Part shown: piece by piece, positions 24,334-32,223 of the stretch
Position numbering within the stretch: position 1 is the first letter of the stretch
Layout: every line of letters starts with the position of its first letter
Assembly: GCA_963811595.1 (NCBI GenBank)
Contig: CAWERW010000005.1
Span: 228,766-292,765, forward strand
Length of the DNA: 64,000 bases
Reading direction: 5' to 3'
From: DASQFQ01 sp963811595
GTDB taxonomy: Bacteria > Actinomycetota > Thermoleophilia > Solirubrobacterales > Solirubrobacteraceae
Translations under genes and position numbers: made by a program
Notes under the pieces: model-generated
Told to the model about the DNA's origin: nothing
What the model saw: the letters and a program-made list of their open reading frames with translations, nothing else
The model's database searches: none

Positions 24334-25197
24334 TCAGAGGTAGGCCCCGCTCGGGAGGTAGGGCCGGAACGGCCCCACGTCGCCGCGCAGGAAGACGCCG
24401 CCGCCGAGCTGGAGCTTGAGCCCGGCCTCGAGCGCGGGCTCGATCGCCCACTGCTGCGCCGAGGTGATCCACTCGACGTTGGTCGCCTGGCCCTCGGGGC
24501 CCGCCGCGAGCGTCCCCAGCAGCAGGTCGCGGGCCGCCTCCTCGTCCAGCGCGGCGAGCAGCTTGATGCCGCTGGAGGTGGTGATCGAGTAGCCGCGCTC
24601 CGGCAGTACGAACATGCGCGCGCCGGCGCGCAGCATCGCCTCGACGTCGCTGCCGTGGGAGGCGCCGCGCACCGCTCGGCTGACGGTCTCGGTCAGCGGC
24701 AGGTCGTCGGGGCCGCCCTCGCGCACGCCCTCCGGCGGATCGGTCACCGTGGGGACCCCCGACGCGTCGAAGCAGGGGTGCGCGCTGAAGCCCGCCCTTG
24801 CGTAGGCGCGCAGGGCCCGGTGGTCGGGCGAGGCCAGGATGATCGCGCCGCGCTCGCCGCCGCCCGCGTACTCGAGCGTGCGCTCGAGCAGCGCCCGGCC
24901 GACGCCCTGCGACTGCAGCGCCGGCGAGACGATCAGCAGCGACAGGCCCCACACGCCCTCGCGCTCCAGCGCCAGCGCGGCGCCGACGACCTCGCCGCCC
25001 TCCTCCGCGACCCACGCGCCCCCGGGGTCGGTCCCGATCAGCTGCCGGATCCGGATCCGCGCCACCTCGAGCGAGGCGGGCGGGGACGGCGGGGCGTGGA
25101 AGCGCCGCTCGAGGTCGGCGAACGTGACGTTCTGGAGCTCGTGGACGGCGACGTCGTCCTCGAGGCGCATGGGGCGGATCTCCGGCACGTCGGGCAT
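24334..25197 (-). CDS. GNAT-family N-acetyltransferase (double domain)
   Basis: 287 residues from ATG 25197, with an alternative ATG at 25209. The N-terminal GNAT domain has the acetyl-CoA loop SPALQSQGVGRALLERTL (R/Q-x-x-G-x-G/A) and ALRAYARAGF. The C-terminal half resembles the second, degenerate GNAT-like domain seen in Eis/Rv-type tandem acetyltransferases (LLLGTLAAGPEGQATNVEW). The substrate is unknown. It is divergent from the alpha/beta hydrolase, with 10 bp between starts; if the upstream ATG is used, the two start codons share CATG. Confidence 0.83.
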   Translation of the reverse strand: MPDVPEIRPMRLEDDVAVHELQNVTFADLERRFHAPPSPPASLEVARIRIRQLIGTDPGGAWVAEEGGEVVGAALALEREGVWGLSLLIVSPALQSQGVGRALLERTLEYAGGGERGAIILASPDHRALRAYARAGFSAHPCFDASGVPTVTDPPEGVREGGPDDLPLTETVSRAVRGASHGSDVEAMLRAGARMFVLPERGYSITTSSGIKLLAALDEEAARDLLLGTLAAGPEGQATNVEWITSAQQWAIEPALEAGLKLQLGGGVFLRGDVGPFRPYLPSGAYL

Positions 25198-25207
25198 GAT
25201 GCCCGCC

Positions 25208-26047
25208 ATGAGCGAGCAAGGACGCGCGGGCAGCTTCCGCCATGAGGGACGCCGCCTGGCTTACACGGAGTACGGGGACGGCTCGCGGGTCGTCGTGCTG
25301 CTGCACGGCCTGCTGCTGAGCCAGCGGATGCACGAGCCGCTGGCGCGCGCGCTGGCCGAGCGCGGCAACCGCGTGATCACGCTCGACCTGCTCGGGCACG
25401 GCCGCTCGGAGCGCCCGCTCGAGCCCGCGTGCTACTCGATGAGCTTCTTCGGGCAGCAGACGATCGCGCTGCTCGACCACCTCGAGATCGAGGAGGCGGT
25501 CGTGCTCGGCACCTCGCTCGGCGCCAACACGGCGCTCGAGGCCGCCGCCTTCGCGCCGGAGCGGCTGCGCGGCATGGTCATCGAGATGCCCGTGCTCGAC
25601 TCCGCGCTGCTCGCCTGCGCGCTCGCGTTCACGCCGCTGATGGTGGCGCTGAGCGTCGGCGAGCCGCTGATGCGGCTCGTGCAGTTCGGGGCGCGCAAGG
25701 TGCCGCGGCTGCCGTGGGAGCTCGACATCCTCGTCGACACCGTGCGCCAGGACCCGGGGCCCGGCGCCGCGGTGCTGCAGGGGCTGTTCTTCGGCCGCAT
25801 CGCCCCGCACCGCGCGGAGCGGCGCACGCTGCGCACGACGACGCTGGTGATCGGCCACAAGCGCGACCCCGTCCATCCGTTCACCGACGCGGGCATGCTC
25901 GTCGAGGAGCTGCCGAACGGCCGGCTGCTCGAGGCGAGCTCGATCATCGAGCTGCGCGTGGCCCCCGAGCGCCTCACCAGCGAGATCGGCGAGTTCATCG
26001 ACGAGTGCTGGAAGCCGCGGCCCGCCAGGGTTCGCAGGGCGGGTTAG
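25208..26047 (+). CDS. Alpha/beta hydrolase
   Basis: 279 residues. VVVLLHGLLLSQRMHEPL forms the oxyanion strand, and the nucleophile elbow reads VLGTSLGANTA (Ser; the usual G-x-S-x-G). A possible acid lies in GHKRDPVHPF. A catalytic His is not obvious at the usual C-terminal site, where the sequence reads SSIIELRVAPE. That may mean an altered triad. DUF3105 follows 15 bp downstream. Confidence 0.85.
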   Translation: MSEQGRAGSFRHEGRRLAYTEYGDGSRVVVLLHGLLLSQRMHEPLARALAERGNRVITLDLLGHGRSERPLEPACYSMSFFGQQTIALLDHLEIEEAVVLGTSLGANTALEAAAFAPERLRGMVIEMPVLDSALLACALAFTPLMVALSVGEPLMRLVQFGARKVPRLPWELDILVDTVRQDPGPGAAVLQGLFFGRIAPHRAERRTLRTTTLVIGHKRDPVHPFTDAGMLVEELPNGRLLEASSIIELRVAPERLTSEIGEFIDECWKPRPARVRRAG

Positions 26048-26062
26048 TACCCTTCCGCGACC

Positions 26063-26773
26063 GTGTCGTCTCGGCAGGAGGAAAAGGAGCGCCGCCGCAA
26101 GGAGCGGCTGGAGCGCGAGCAGGCGGAGGCGAAGCGCGCCTCGCGCCGCAAGCGCATGCAGCTCGCGTTCGGCGGGCTGCTCGCCCTTGCCGCGATCGCC
26201 GGCATCGCCGTGGCCGTGATCGTCTCCACCGGCAGCGACGGGGGCGACGGCGGGCCCACGCGCGCCTCGGAGACCGAGTCGACGGCGGAGCTGCCCGAGC
26301 AGGCGACCTCCGACATCAAGGAGGCCGCGAAGGCGGCCGGCTGCACGCTCAACAACCCGGAGTACGAGGGCGCCAACCACGAGGAGAAGGACTTCAAGGC
26401 GTCCGACTACAAGACGAACCCGCCGACCTCGGGCAACCACACGCCGGACTGGTACGAGGACGGCATCTACGCGTCCGGCGACACGCCCGAGCTCGGCAAG
26501 CTCGTCCACCCGCTCGAGCACGGCCGCATCATGGTCCAGTACAAGAAGGGCACGCCGGCCGAGACCGTCGACCAGCTCGAGGCCCTGCTGGCCGAGCAGG
26601 AAGAGGGCTACCACATGTTCCTGTACGAGAACACGACCGGCATGGACGCGGCCGTCGCCGCCACGGCGTGGACGCACTCGGTGACCTGCCCCGAGATGAA
26701 CGACAAGGTGTTCGACGCGATCCGGACGTTCCGGGCGCGCTACATCGACAAGGGCCCGGAGCGCGTCCCCTAG
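26063..26773 (+). CDS. DUF3105 membrane-anchored protein
   Basis: 236 residues, GTG start. The highly charged N-terminal helix (Glu/Arg/Lys-rich, about 1-32) could form a coiled coil. One membrane span follows (about 36-58), then an extracytoplasmic DUF3105 domain with the family hallmarks NPPTSGNHTP and VHPLEHGRIMVQY. Two Cys (AAGCTL, VTCPEM) may form a disulphide. The function of the family is unknown. Its TAG stop sits inside the left arm of the long inverted repeat that follows. Confidence 0.88.
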   Translation: MSSRQEEKERRRKERLEREQAEAKRASRRKRMQLAFGGLLALAAIAGIAVAVIVSTGSDGGDGGPTRASETESTAELPEQATSDIKEAAKAAGCTLNNPEYEGANHEEKDFKASDYKTNPPTSGNHTPDWYEDGIYASGDTPELGKLVHPLEHGRIMVQYKKGTPAETVDQLEALLAEQEEGYHMFLYENTTGMDAAVAATAWTHSVTCPEMNDKVFDAIRTFRARYIDKGPERVP

Positions 26774-26941
26774 TTGGTCGATCCCGCGGCCGCCGTGCCG
26801 GGATGTGCGTGGCCCGTGGATGCAGGGCGGTGCCCGCCGAAGGGGGACAGTGGTGGTGTCACGGCCGGCTTCGGCGGGTGCCGATCCTGCGCCGCGGGAC
26901 GCGTGCAGACTGGTGCGGGGGTCGTGGGATCGACCAACTAG
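26770..26941 (+). repeat. 172-nt long inverted repeat / large RNA hairpin between convergent genes
   Basis: The outer arms CTAGTTGGTCGATCCC (26770-26785) and GGGATCGACCAACTAG (26926-26941) are perfectly complementary over 16 bp. Complementarity continues inward for about 55 more bases, ending in CCCGCCGAAG/CTTCGGCGGG, around a small loop of roughly 27 nt. Most departures from perfect pairing are G/T or T/G pairs when read as plus-strand RNA (G.U wobbles), which points to a selected RNA structure on that strand. The TAG stops of both flanking convergent genes lie inside the outer arms. It could be a bidirectional terminator, a REP/MITE-like element, or a structured RNA. Confidence 0.75.
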
Positions 26942-27558
26942 CTGGGGGGCGGCTCGCGCCAGCCGCCCGTCTCGCCGCGGTACAGGCCGTGGCCGGTGAG
27001 CACCATCTTCAGCGTCCGCCACATGATGCGGACGTCGAGCGCGAGCGAGACGTGCTCGACGTACCAGAGGTCGAGCTCGATGCGCTCGTGCCAGGGCAGT
27101 GACGCGCGGCCGTTGATCTGCGCCCAGCCGGTGATCCCGGGCCGGACCGACAGGCGCCCGCGCTGGCGCTCGGTGTAGCGCTCGACCTGGACCTGCACGG
27201 TCGGCCGCGGGCCGACGAGCGACATCTCGCCGCGCAGCACGTTCATGAGGTTGGGCAGCTCGTCGACCGAGTAGCGGCGCAGCCAGGCGCCGGTGCGGGT
27301 GATGCGGTCGTCGCCCTGGACGACGACCAGGCCGAGCCCCATCGTCTCGGCGCCGGAGACCATCGTGCGCAGCTTGTAGAGCTCGAACGGCTCGCCGTCG
27401 CGGCCGACCCGGCGCTGGCGGTAGATCGGGTGGCCGTGGGTCTCGAGCCGGATCAGCAGCGCCAGGATCGCCAGCGGCAGGCCGACGATCAGCAGCGCGA
27501 CCGAGGCGAGCACGACGTCGACCGCGCGCTTGAGGAAGTAGCCCGGGTGGCCGCTCAT
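26938..27558 (-). CDS. Undecaprenyl-phosphate sugar-phosphate transferase (bacterial sugar transferase family)
   Basis: 206 residues. One N-terminal membrane helix (FLKRAVDVVLASVALLIVGLPL) is followed by the catalytic domain typical of WbaP/PglC-type enzymes: LYKLRTMV, RRYSVDELPNLMNVLRGEMSLVGPRP and VRPGITGWAQINGR. It transfers a sugar-1-phosphate onto undecaprenyl phosphate, starting exopolysaccharide or glycan assembly. The short size marks a monotopic PglC-like catalytic core without the polytopic domain of WbaP. It is coupled to the glycosyltransferase upstream (ATGA overlap). Confidence 0.93.
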   Translation of the reverse strand: MSGHPGYFLKRAVDVVLASVALLIVGLPLAILALLIRLETHGHPIYRQRRVGRDGEPFELYKLRTMVSGAETMGLGLVVVQGDDRITRTGAWLRRYSVDELPNLMNVLRGEMSLVGPRPTVQVQVERYTERQRGRLSVRPGITGWAQINGRASLPWHERIELDLWYVEHVSLALDVRIMWRTLKMVLTGHGLYRGETGGWREPPPS

Positions 27559-28697
27559 CGCGTGCCCTCCGGCGCGTCCCAGCCCGCAGGCGTGCCGTGG
27601 CGGAGGTGGTCGTAGAGCCCGGCCGCGAGCGATGCCGTGGTCAGCACGTAGTAGCGCGCGAGCAGCAGCGGCCGCGAACGCGAGCCGCCGCCGGCCAGCG
27701 CGGCGGCGAGCAGCGCGGCGTGGGCGGCGAGCGCGGCGCGCTGCAGCCGGCCGGGACGCGCCAGCGCGGCGAGCACGATCGCGACGTGCAGCGCGGGCGA
27801 CGCGTAGCGCAGCAGCCGGTGCGAGGCGATCATGAGCGCGTAGAGCGGGTCGTAGCCGCGCGGGTCCAGCAGCCCGCCGCGCAGGACGATCGGCCACGCG
27901 TGGCTCATCATGCGGCGCTTGCGGCGCCACTCGCCCTCGATCGTCGGGACCATCTTCTCGGTCGCGAGCGCGTCCGGCGCGTAGACGGCGCGCCAGCCGC
28001 GCTTGACCATCAGCGACGGGAACGAGAGGTCGTGCCCCATCACCGGGTCGACCTCGGCGTAGGCCTCGCGGCGCACCGCGTAGATCGCGCCGTTGCCCGC
28101 GGTCACCGACGCGAGCGCCGACTCCTGCGCGCGCAGCCACAGCTCGTAGCGCCAGTAGGCGCCCTCCTGGTTCGTCCCGCCCGCCTCCGAGACGAAGCGC
28201 ACGCGGCCGCAGGCGTAGCCGACGCGCGGGTCGGCGAAGCGCGCGGCGAGGCGCTCGAGCGCGTCGGGCTCCCAGATCGCGTTGGCGTCCCCGAACGCCA
28301 GCAGCTCGCCGCTTGCGGCGCGCACGCCGGCGTCCTGCGCGCGCACCTTGCCGCCGCGCGGGAGCTCGAGCACCTGGTCGGCCCCGGCGGCGCGCGCGAG
28401 CTCGGCGGTGCGGTCGGCGCCGGGCTCGGCGCCGCCGTCGACCGCAACGATCAGCTCGAGGCGGTCGCGCGGCCAGTCGAGCGCGAGCGCGTTGGCGACC
28501 TTCGCCGCGATCACCGCCTCCTCGTCGTAGGCGGCGACGATCAGCGAGACGCGCGGGGAATCCGTTCCCACCCACCCGGGCGGCGGCGGCCCCTCCTCGG
28601 CGCCGCGCAGCCGCCGCAGGAGCGCCAGGAACGGGCCGTAGAGCGCCTGCGCCCAGGCGAGCAGGAAGGCCGACAGCCAGAACACGAGGCGGGACAC
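27555..28697 (-). CDS. Family 2 glycosyltransferase, membrane-associated
   Basis: About 380 residues from GTG 28697 (a GTG at 28724 is also possible). An N-terminal membrane segment (LVFWLSAFLLAWAQAL) precedes the GT-A fold: VSLIVAAYDEEAVIAAKV, LIVAVDGG, AFGDANAIW (DxN/D metal site) and a later KRRMMSHAW resembling the QxxRW-type acceptor motif. C-terminal hydrophobic helices follow. Architecture resembles the processive or undecaprenyl-linked GT2 enzymes. It shares an ATGA overlap with the initiating sugar transferase, so both act in the same polysaccharide pathway. Confidence 0.9.
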   Translation of the reverse strand: MSRLVFWLSAFLLAWAQALYGPFLALLRRLRGAEEGPPPPGWVGTDSPRVSLIVAAYDEEAVIAAKVANALALDWPRDRLELIVAVDGGAEPGADRTAELARAAGADQVLELPRGGKVRAQDAGVRAASGELLAFGDANAIWEPDALERLAARFADPRVGYACGRVRFVSEAGGTNQEGAYWRYELWLRAQESALASVTAGNGAIYAVRREAYAEVDPVMGHDLSFPSLMVKRGWRAVYAPDALATEKMVPTIEGEWRRKRRMMSHAWPIVLRGGLLDPRGYDPLYALMIASHRLLRYASPALHVAIVLAALARPGRLQRAALAAHAALLAAALAGGGSRSRPLLLARYYVLTTASLAAGLYDHLRHGTPAGWDAPEGTR

Positions 28698-28705
28698 GGC
28701 GGGCC

Positions 28706-29257
28706 ATGCTGGCAGGCGGCACACTGGGAGGCGTGCTGCGCCACCCGGACCCGCCGCTCGCCGACGAGGTCATCACGCTGCGGGCGAAGACGCGGCGCGA
28801 CGTCGACACGCTCGTGGCGATCTGCCAGGACCCGGCGATCCCGCGCTGGACGCGCGTGCCGAGCCCGTACACCCGCGAGGACGCGCTGGCCTGGATCGCG
28901 ATCTGCGAGCTCGAGCTCCAGACGGGCCGGGCGATCGACTGGCTCGCGGTCGACGCGACGGGCGAGGTCGTCGCGAACGTCGCGATCCAGGGCATCGCGG
29001 ACGATCGCGCCGAGATCGGCTACTGGGTCGCGGCGCCCGCGCGCGGCCGCGGCCTCGCCGCCCGCGCGGTCCGTCTCGTCAGCGCATGGGCGCTCGGGGA
29101 GCTCGGCCTGCGGCAGCTCGAGATCATCGCCCACGAGGACAACGCCGCCTCGCTGGCGGTCGCCCGCGCCGCGGGCTACACCGAGACCGGCGAGACCGAC
29201 GTGCCGCCGCTGGAAGGGCTGCCGGAAGGGCGCTACGTCGTGTTCACGTTGCGCTAG
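28706..29257 (+). CDS. GNAT-family acetyltransferase (RimJ/RimL-like)
   Basis: 183 residues from ATG 28706; GTG 28733 is an alternative. The domain is Acetyltransf_3: ITLRAKTRRDVDTLVAICQDP, IGYWVAAPARGRGLAARAV (acetyl-CoA loop), LEIIAHEDNAASLAVARAAGYTETG. These enzymes acetylate N-termini of ribosomal proteins or small amines; the target is unknown. It is divergent from the glycosyltransferase and convergent with the carboxylesterase (4 bp overlap). Confidence 0.9.
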   Translation: MLAGGTLGGVLRHPDPPLADEVITLRAKTRRDVDTLVAICQDPAIPRWTRVPSPYTREDALAWIAICELELQTGRAIDWLAVDATGEVVANVAIQGIADDRAEIGYWVAAPARGRGLAARAVRLVSAWALGELGLRQLEIIAHEDNAASLAVARAAGYTETGETDVPPLEGLPEGRYVVFTLR

Positions 29258-29898
29258 AAGCGCTTGTCGAGCCAGTCGACGAGCCCGGGGATGATGCGGG
29301 GGTCGACCATGTGCGGGACCTCGGTCTCGCGGTAGACGACGTCGGCGCCCGCGGCCTTCGCGCGATCGCGCGCGTCCCGGCCGAGGTCGATCGAGATCAC
29401 GGGGTCGAGGGTGCCGTGCGTGATCGCGACCGGCAGGCCGCTGAGCCCGTCGAGCTGGAGCTCGAAGTCCGGCACCGCGGGGATGAAGCCGCTCATCGCC
29501 AGCAGCCCGGCGGGCCGCGGGCGGCCCGGGCCGAGCGCGAGCGCCCACGCCATCACGGCGCCCTGCGAGAAGCCGCCGAGGACCGTCCGCTCGACCGGGA
29601 CGCCGGTGCGCTCGGCGAGCCCCTCGAGCCAGGAGCCGAGGCGCTGGAACGTGGCCAGGAACGTCTCCGGGTCCGGGTAGCCGACCTCCTCGACCAGGTA
29701 CCAGTGGTAGCCGATCGGCGGCAGCTGGAGCGGGCCGCGGGGGAACGCGCCGACGAGCCGCTCGCGCGGGTCGAAGACGTCCAGGAGCGGGACCATGTCC
29801 TGCTCGGAGGTGCCGCGTCCGTGCAGCAGCACGATCGCGCCGGCGGGCTCGCCCTCGGGCGCCCGCAGCTCGTGTACGAGATCGTCGACGTCAGCCAC
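29254..29898 (-). CDS. Phospholipase/carboxylesterase-family alpha/beta hydrolase
   Basis: 214 residues from GTG 29898. VLLHGRGTSEQDM (oxyanion), nucleophile LGGFSQGAVMAWALAL (Ser), acid THGTLDPVISIDLG (Asp) and His in EVPHMVDPRI fit the YpfH/acyl-protein-thioesterase-like group. It acts on short acyl esters or lysophospholipids in relatives. It is divergent from the following hypothetical gene, with 28 bp between them that contain a perfect palindrome. Confidence 0.88.
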   Translation of the reverse strand: MADVDDLVHELRAPEGEPAGAIVLLHGRGTSEQDMVPLLDVFDPRERLVGAFPRGPLQLPPIGYHWYLVEEVGYPDPETFLATFQRLGSWLEGLAERTGVPVERTVLGGFSQGAVMAWALALGPGRPRPAGLLAMSGFIPAVPDFELQLDGLSGLPVAITHGTLDPVISIDLGRDARDRAKAAGADVVYRETEVPHMVDPRIIPGLVDWLDKRF

Positions 29899-29905
29899 GA
29901 GGGCG

Positions 29906-29919
29906 GACGCTATAGCGTC
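29906..29919. promoter_or_regulatory. 14-bp perfect palindrome in a divergent intergenic gap
   Basis: GACGCTATAGCGTC is its own reverse complement and fills half of the 28-bp gap between two divergent GTG starts. It looks like a homodimeric regulator site serving both genes. Confidence 0.45.
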
Positions 29920-29926
29920 AGGCGCC

Positions 29927-30367
29927 GTGGACCAACCACTGCTCGTCCTGCTGCTGCCCCGGCCGCTCGAGCGCTTCGACCTCGAGCAGCCAGTGCGCGC
30001 CCTGCTGCGCGCCGACGGCGTCGTCGCCGTCGACCCGCCGCGCTTCCCGCTCGCCCGCATGCCGGCGAACATCGCGGCGGGGCTCGCCGTCGGGCAGGCC
30101 AGGCGCATGCGGCTGCCGGGCACGCCGGCGGCGGTCGCGATCCTCCATCCCGCGCAGCTGTTCCTCGCGGGGGCGCTGCTCGCGCGCCATCCCTATTCGG
30201 TGCTCTGGTACGGCCGCCCCGAGGACGACCCGGGCGACGCGGAGCTCGACGAGGCGGCGAGGACCCGGGCGGCGATCACGATGCCGGCCGCGGAGCTGCT
30301 CGCGACCGCGCCGGCGCGGATGTCGGAGCTGCGGCTCAGCGCGCCGCCGAGCGGACCCGCGGCCTGA
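29927..30367 (+). CDS. Hypothetical protein
   Basis: 146 residues from GTG 29927. Hydrophobic strands alternate with Arg/Ala helices (LLVLLLPRPLERFDLEQPVRALL, VAILHPAQLFLAGALL). No family is recognised. It could be a small glycosyltransferase-like or Rossmann fragment, since relatives of similar start (PRPLERFD) are annotated only as hypothetical. Its 3' end overlaps the convergent FlgD-Ig gene by 32 bp. Confidence 0.65.
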   Translation: MDQPLLVLLLPRPLERFDLEQPVRALLRADGVVAVDPPRFPLARMPANIAAGLAVGQARRMRLPGTPAAVAILHPAQLFLAGALLARHPYSVLWYGRPEDDPGDAELDEAARTRAAITMPAAELLATAPARMSELRLSAPPSGPAA

Positions 30368-32213
30368 CGCGCCGCAGGATGTCGGCGATGTTGCGGGTGA
30401 TCTGGCCGACCTCGCGGTCGGTGCTCGCGCGCTTCGCCCACTCGGTCAGGCCGACGCGGATCGCGATGCCCTTGCCGAGTCGCGTGGCGGTCAGCGCCGG
30501 GAGCGCGGTGCGCGGGAGCTCGCCGTCGGCCTCGGCCTTCAGGCGCTCGCTGTCCGAGACGTCCTGCCCGACCGCGGTCAGCACCTTGGCCCGGCGCGTC
30601 TCCGCGCGCTCCGCCGACTCCTCCAGGCGCCCGAACGCGTCGAGCACGCCGTCGGAGCCGGTCAGCAGGCCGAGCGCCGGGTCCTCGGCGAGCGCGGTCA
30701 GCGGCAGCGGCGTCTGCCCGTCGTCGGCCGTGCGGGGCGCGGCGACGGGCTCGAGCCGCGCGCCGAACGGGTCAGTCGGGATCGGCTGCGTCGGGCGGGT
30801 CAGGCGCGCGCCGCCGAGCCGCACGCCGCGCCGCAGGCTCTCGGTGCCGAAGCTCGCCAGCCGCCCGCCGGCGTCGACGTAGGCGCGCAGGCGGCGCGCC
30901 AGCGGGCGCGGCACCCAGCGCAGCGAGCCGGCCAGCAGCACGCCCTCGCGGTCGGTGGCGCGCGGGTCCCGGGAGCGCGCGAGCGCGATGTCCGAGGTGA
31001 GGTCGTAGCGCACCCGCGCGCGGTCGAGGAACACCAGCAGCGGGGCGGTCTCGCGCGCGAACGCGGGCGGCATGCCCTGGGCGCCCGCGATCACGCGCGG
31101 CCACTCGACGGGCCCGCCGGTCTCCAGCGTGTTCGGCAGCCCGTCGCGATCGTCGTCGACCTTGTCGACCCCGAGCCACGAGATCGCCGGGACGACGACG
31201 AGCAGCTGCGCGCGCTCCTGGGACTGGACGAGGAACGGCACGCGGGCGCTGTAGCGGCCGGAGCGCAGCTGCAGCAGGTAGGCGCCCGAGATGCCGTTCG
31301 GCGCCCGCAGCCGCAGCGTCCGGCCCGGCGTTCCGCGGCCGCGCTTGATCGGCCGCGACGCGCCGACGCGGCGGACCTCCCAGCGGTAGGCGCGGCGGCG
31401 CGAGTCGACGAAGAACTCGAGCCGCGAGCCGGCGCGCACGGGCACGACCGGCGGCTGGGCGGTGATCTGGCGCACGGTGATGCCCGGCTTGCCGCGGACC
31501 TGGCCCGGGACGGGCGGGAGCACGGCGGGCGCCGTGCCGACGTTGCCGGAGCGGTCGCGCACCGCGACGACGACCATGTACGTGCCGGGCGGGGCGGGCG
31601 CGCCGTCGACCTGGCCGTCCCAGACCCCGCGGCGGCTGCCCGTGCGGCCCTTGAAGCGCGCGACCTCGCGCGGCGGGTCGACGTCCGTGCGCAGGACGCG
31701 GAAGCGCGGCGGCCGGCGGCGGCCCACGCCGCGGGCGCGGATCTCGAAGCCGCCCGGCGCCGGGCCCGCGATCGGCGGCTCGACCGACAGCACGACCGGC
31801 GTCGGCGCCGTCGTGTCGACGTTGAACGAGCCCGCGACGACGACCGTCCGGCCCGTGCGGCGCAGGCCGAGCTGCATGCGGTAGAGCCCGTCGGCGGCCT
31901 GCGCGCCCTCGTCGGTCTTGCCGTCCCAGACCACGGTCACCGGCCGCGCGGGAGTGGCGTCGAGGCCGTCTGAGAGGCGGCGGATGCGCCCGCCGTCGCG
32001 GTCGAGGATCGTGACCGTCAGCTCGTCGGCCTCCTTGACGGTGAACGTGATGCGCGTGACGTCGCGGCGGCCGTCGCCGTTGGGCGAGAAGTAGCGCCGG
32101 ACCTTCGTGATCTCCGCGACGGACTCCGCGCTCTTGAGCCGCTGGGCGACGAAGAACGCTCCGAACGTCGCCGCCACGAGCAGCGCGAAGACGACGCGGG
32201 CGAGCTGGCTCAC
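30336..32213 (-). CDS. Exported FlgD-Ig-domain surface protein
   Basis: 625 residues. An N-terminal membrane anchor (about 5-23) is followed by a FlgD-like Ig module marked by RRYFSPNGDGRRDVTRITF and VVWDGKTDEG. A second Ig-like module ends VAVRDRSGNVGT. The large C-terminal domain resembles the N,N-dimethylformamidase-beta/cell-surface glutamine-amidotransferase-like fold seen in Solirubrobacterales surface proteins (WLGVDKVDDDRDGLPNT, YVDAGGRLASFG). The function is probably structural or carbohydrate-related at the envelope. It starts 10 bp after the LytR_C gene. Confidence 0.78.
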   Translation of the reverse strand: MSQLARVVFALLVAATFGAFFVAQRLKSAESVAEITKVRRYFSPNGDGRRDVTRITFTVKEADELTVTILDRDGGRIRRLSDGLDATPARPVTVVWDGKTDEGAQAADGLYRMQLGLRRTGRTVVVAGSFNVDTTAPTPVVLSVEPPIAGPAPGGFEIRARGVGRRRPPRFRVLRTDVDPPREVARFKGRTGSRRGVWDGQVDGAPAPPGTYMVVVAVRDRSGNVGTAPAVLPPVPGQVRGKPGITVRQITAQPPVVPVRAGSRLEFFVDSRRRAYRWEVRRVGASRPIKRGRGTPGRTLRLRAPNGISGAYLLQLRSGRYSARVPFLVQSQERAQLLVVVPAISWLGVDKVDDDRDGLPNTLETGGPVEWPRVIAGAQGMPPAFARETAPLLVFLDRARVRYDLTSDIALARSRDPRATDREGVLLAGSLRWVPRPLARRLRAYVDAGGRLASFGTESLRRGVRLGGARLTRPTQPIPTDPFGARLEPVAAPRTADDGQTPLPLTALAEDPALGLLTGSDGVLDAFGRLEESAERAETRRAKVLTAVGQDVSDSERLKAEADGELPRTALPALTATRLGKGIAIRVGLTEWAKRASTDREVGQITRNIADILRRVRPRVRSAAR

Positions 32214-32223
32214 CGAAGTGGGC

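Noticed and set aside
26805..26999. 64-residue frame within the long inverted repeat
   Set aside because: Lies across the hairpin and the antisense of the sugar transferase 3' end. Low complexity and no start signal.
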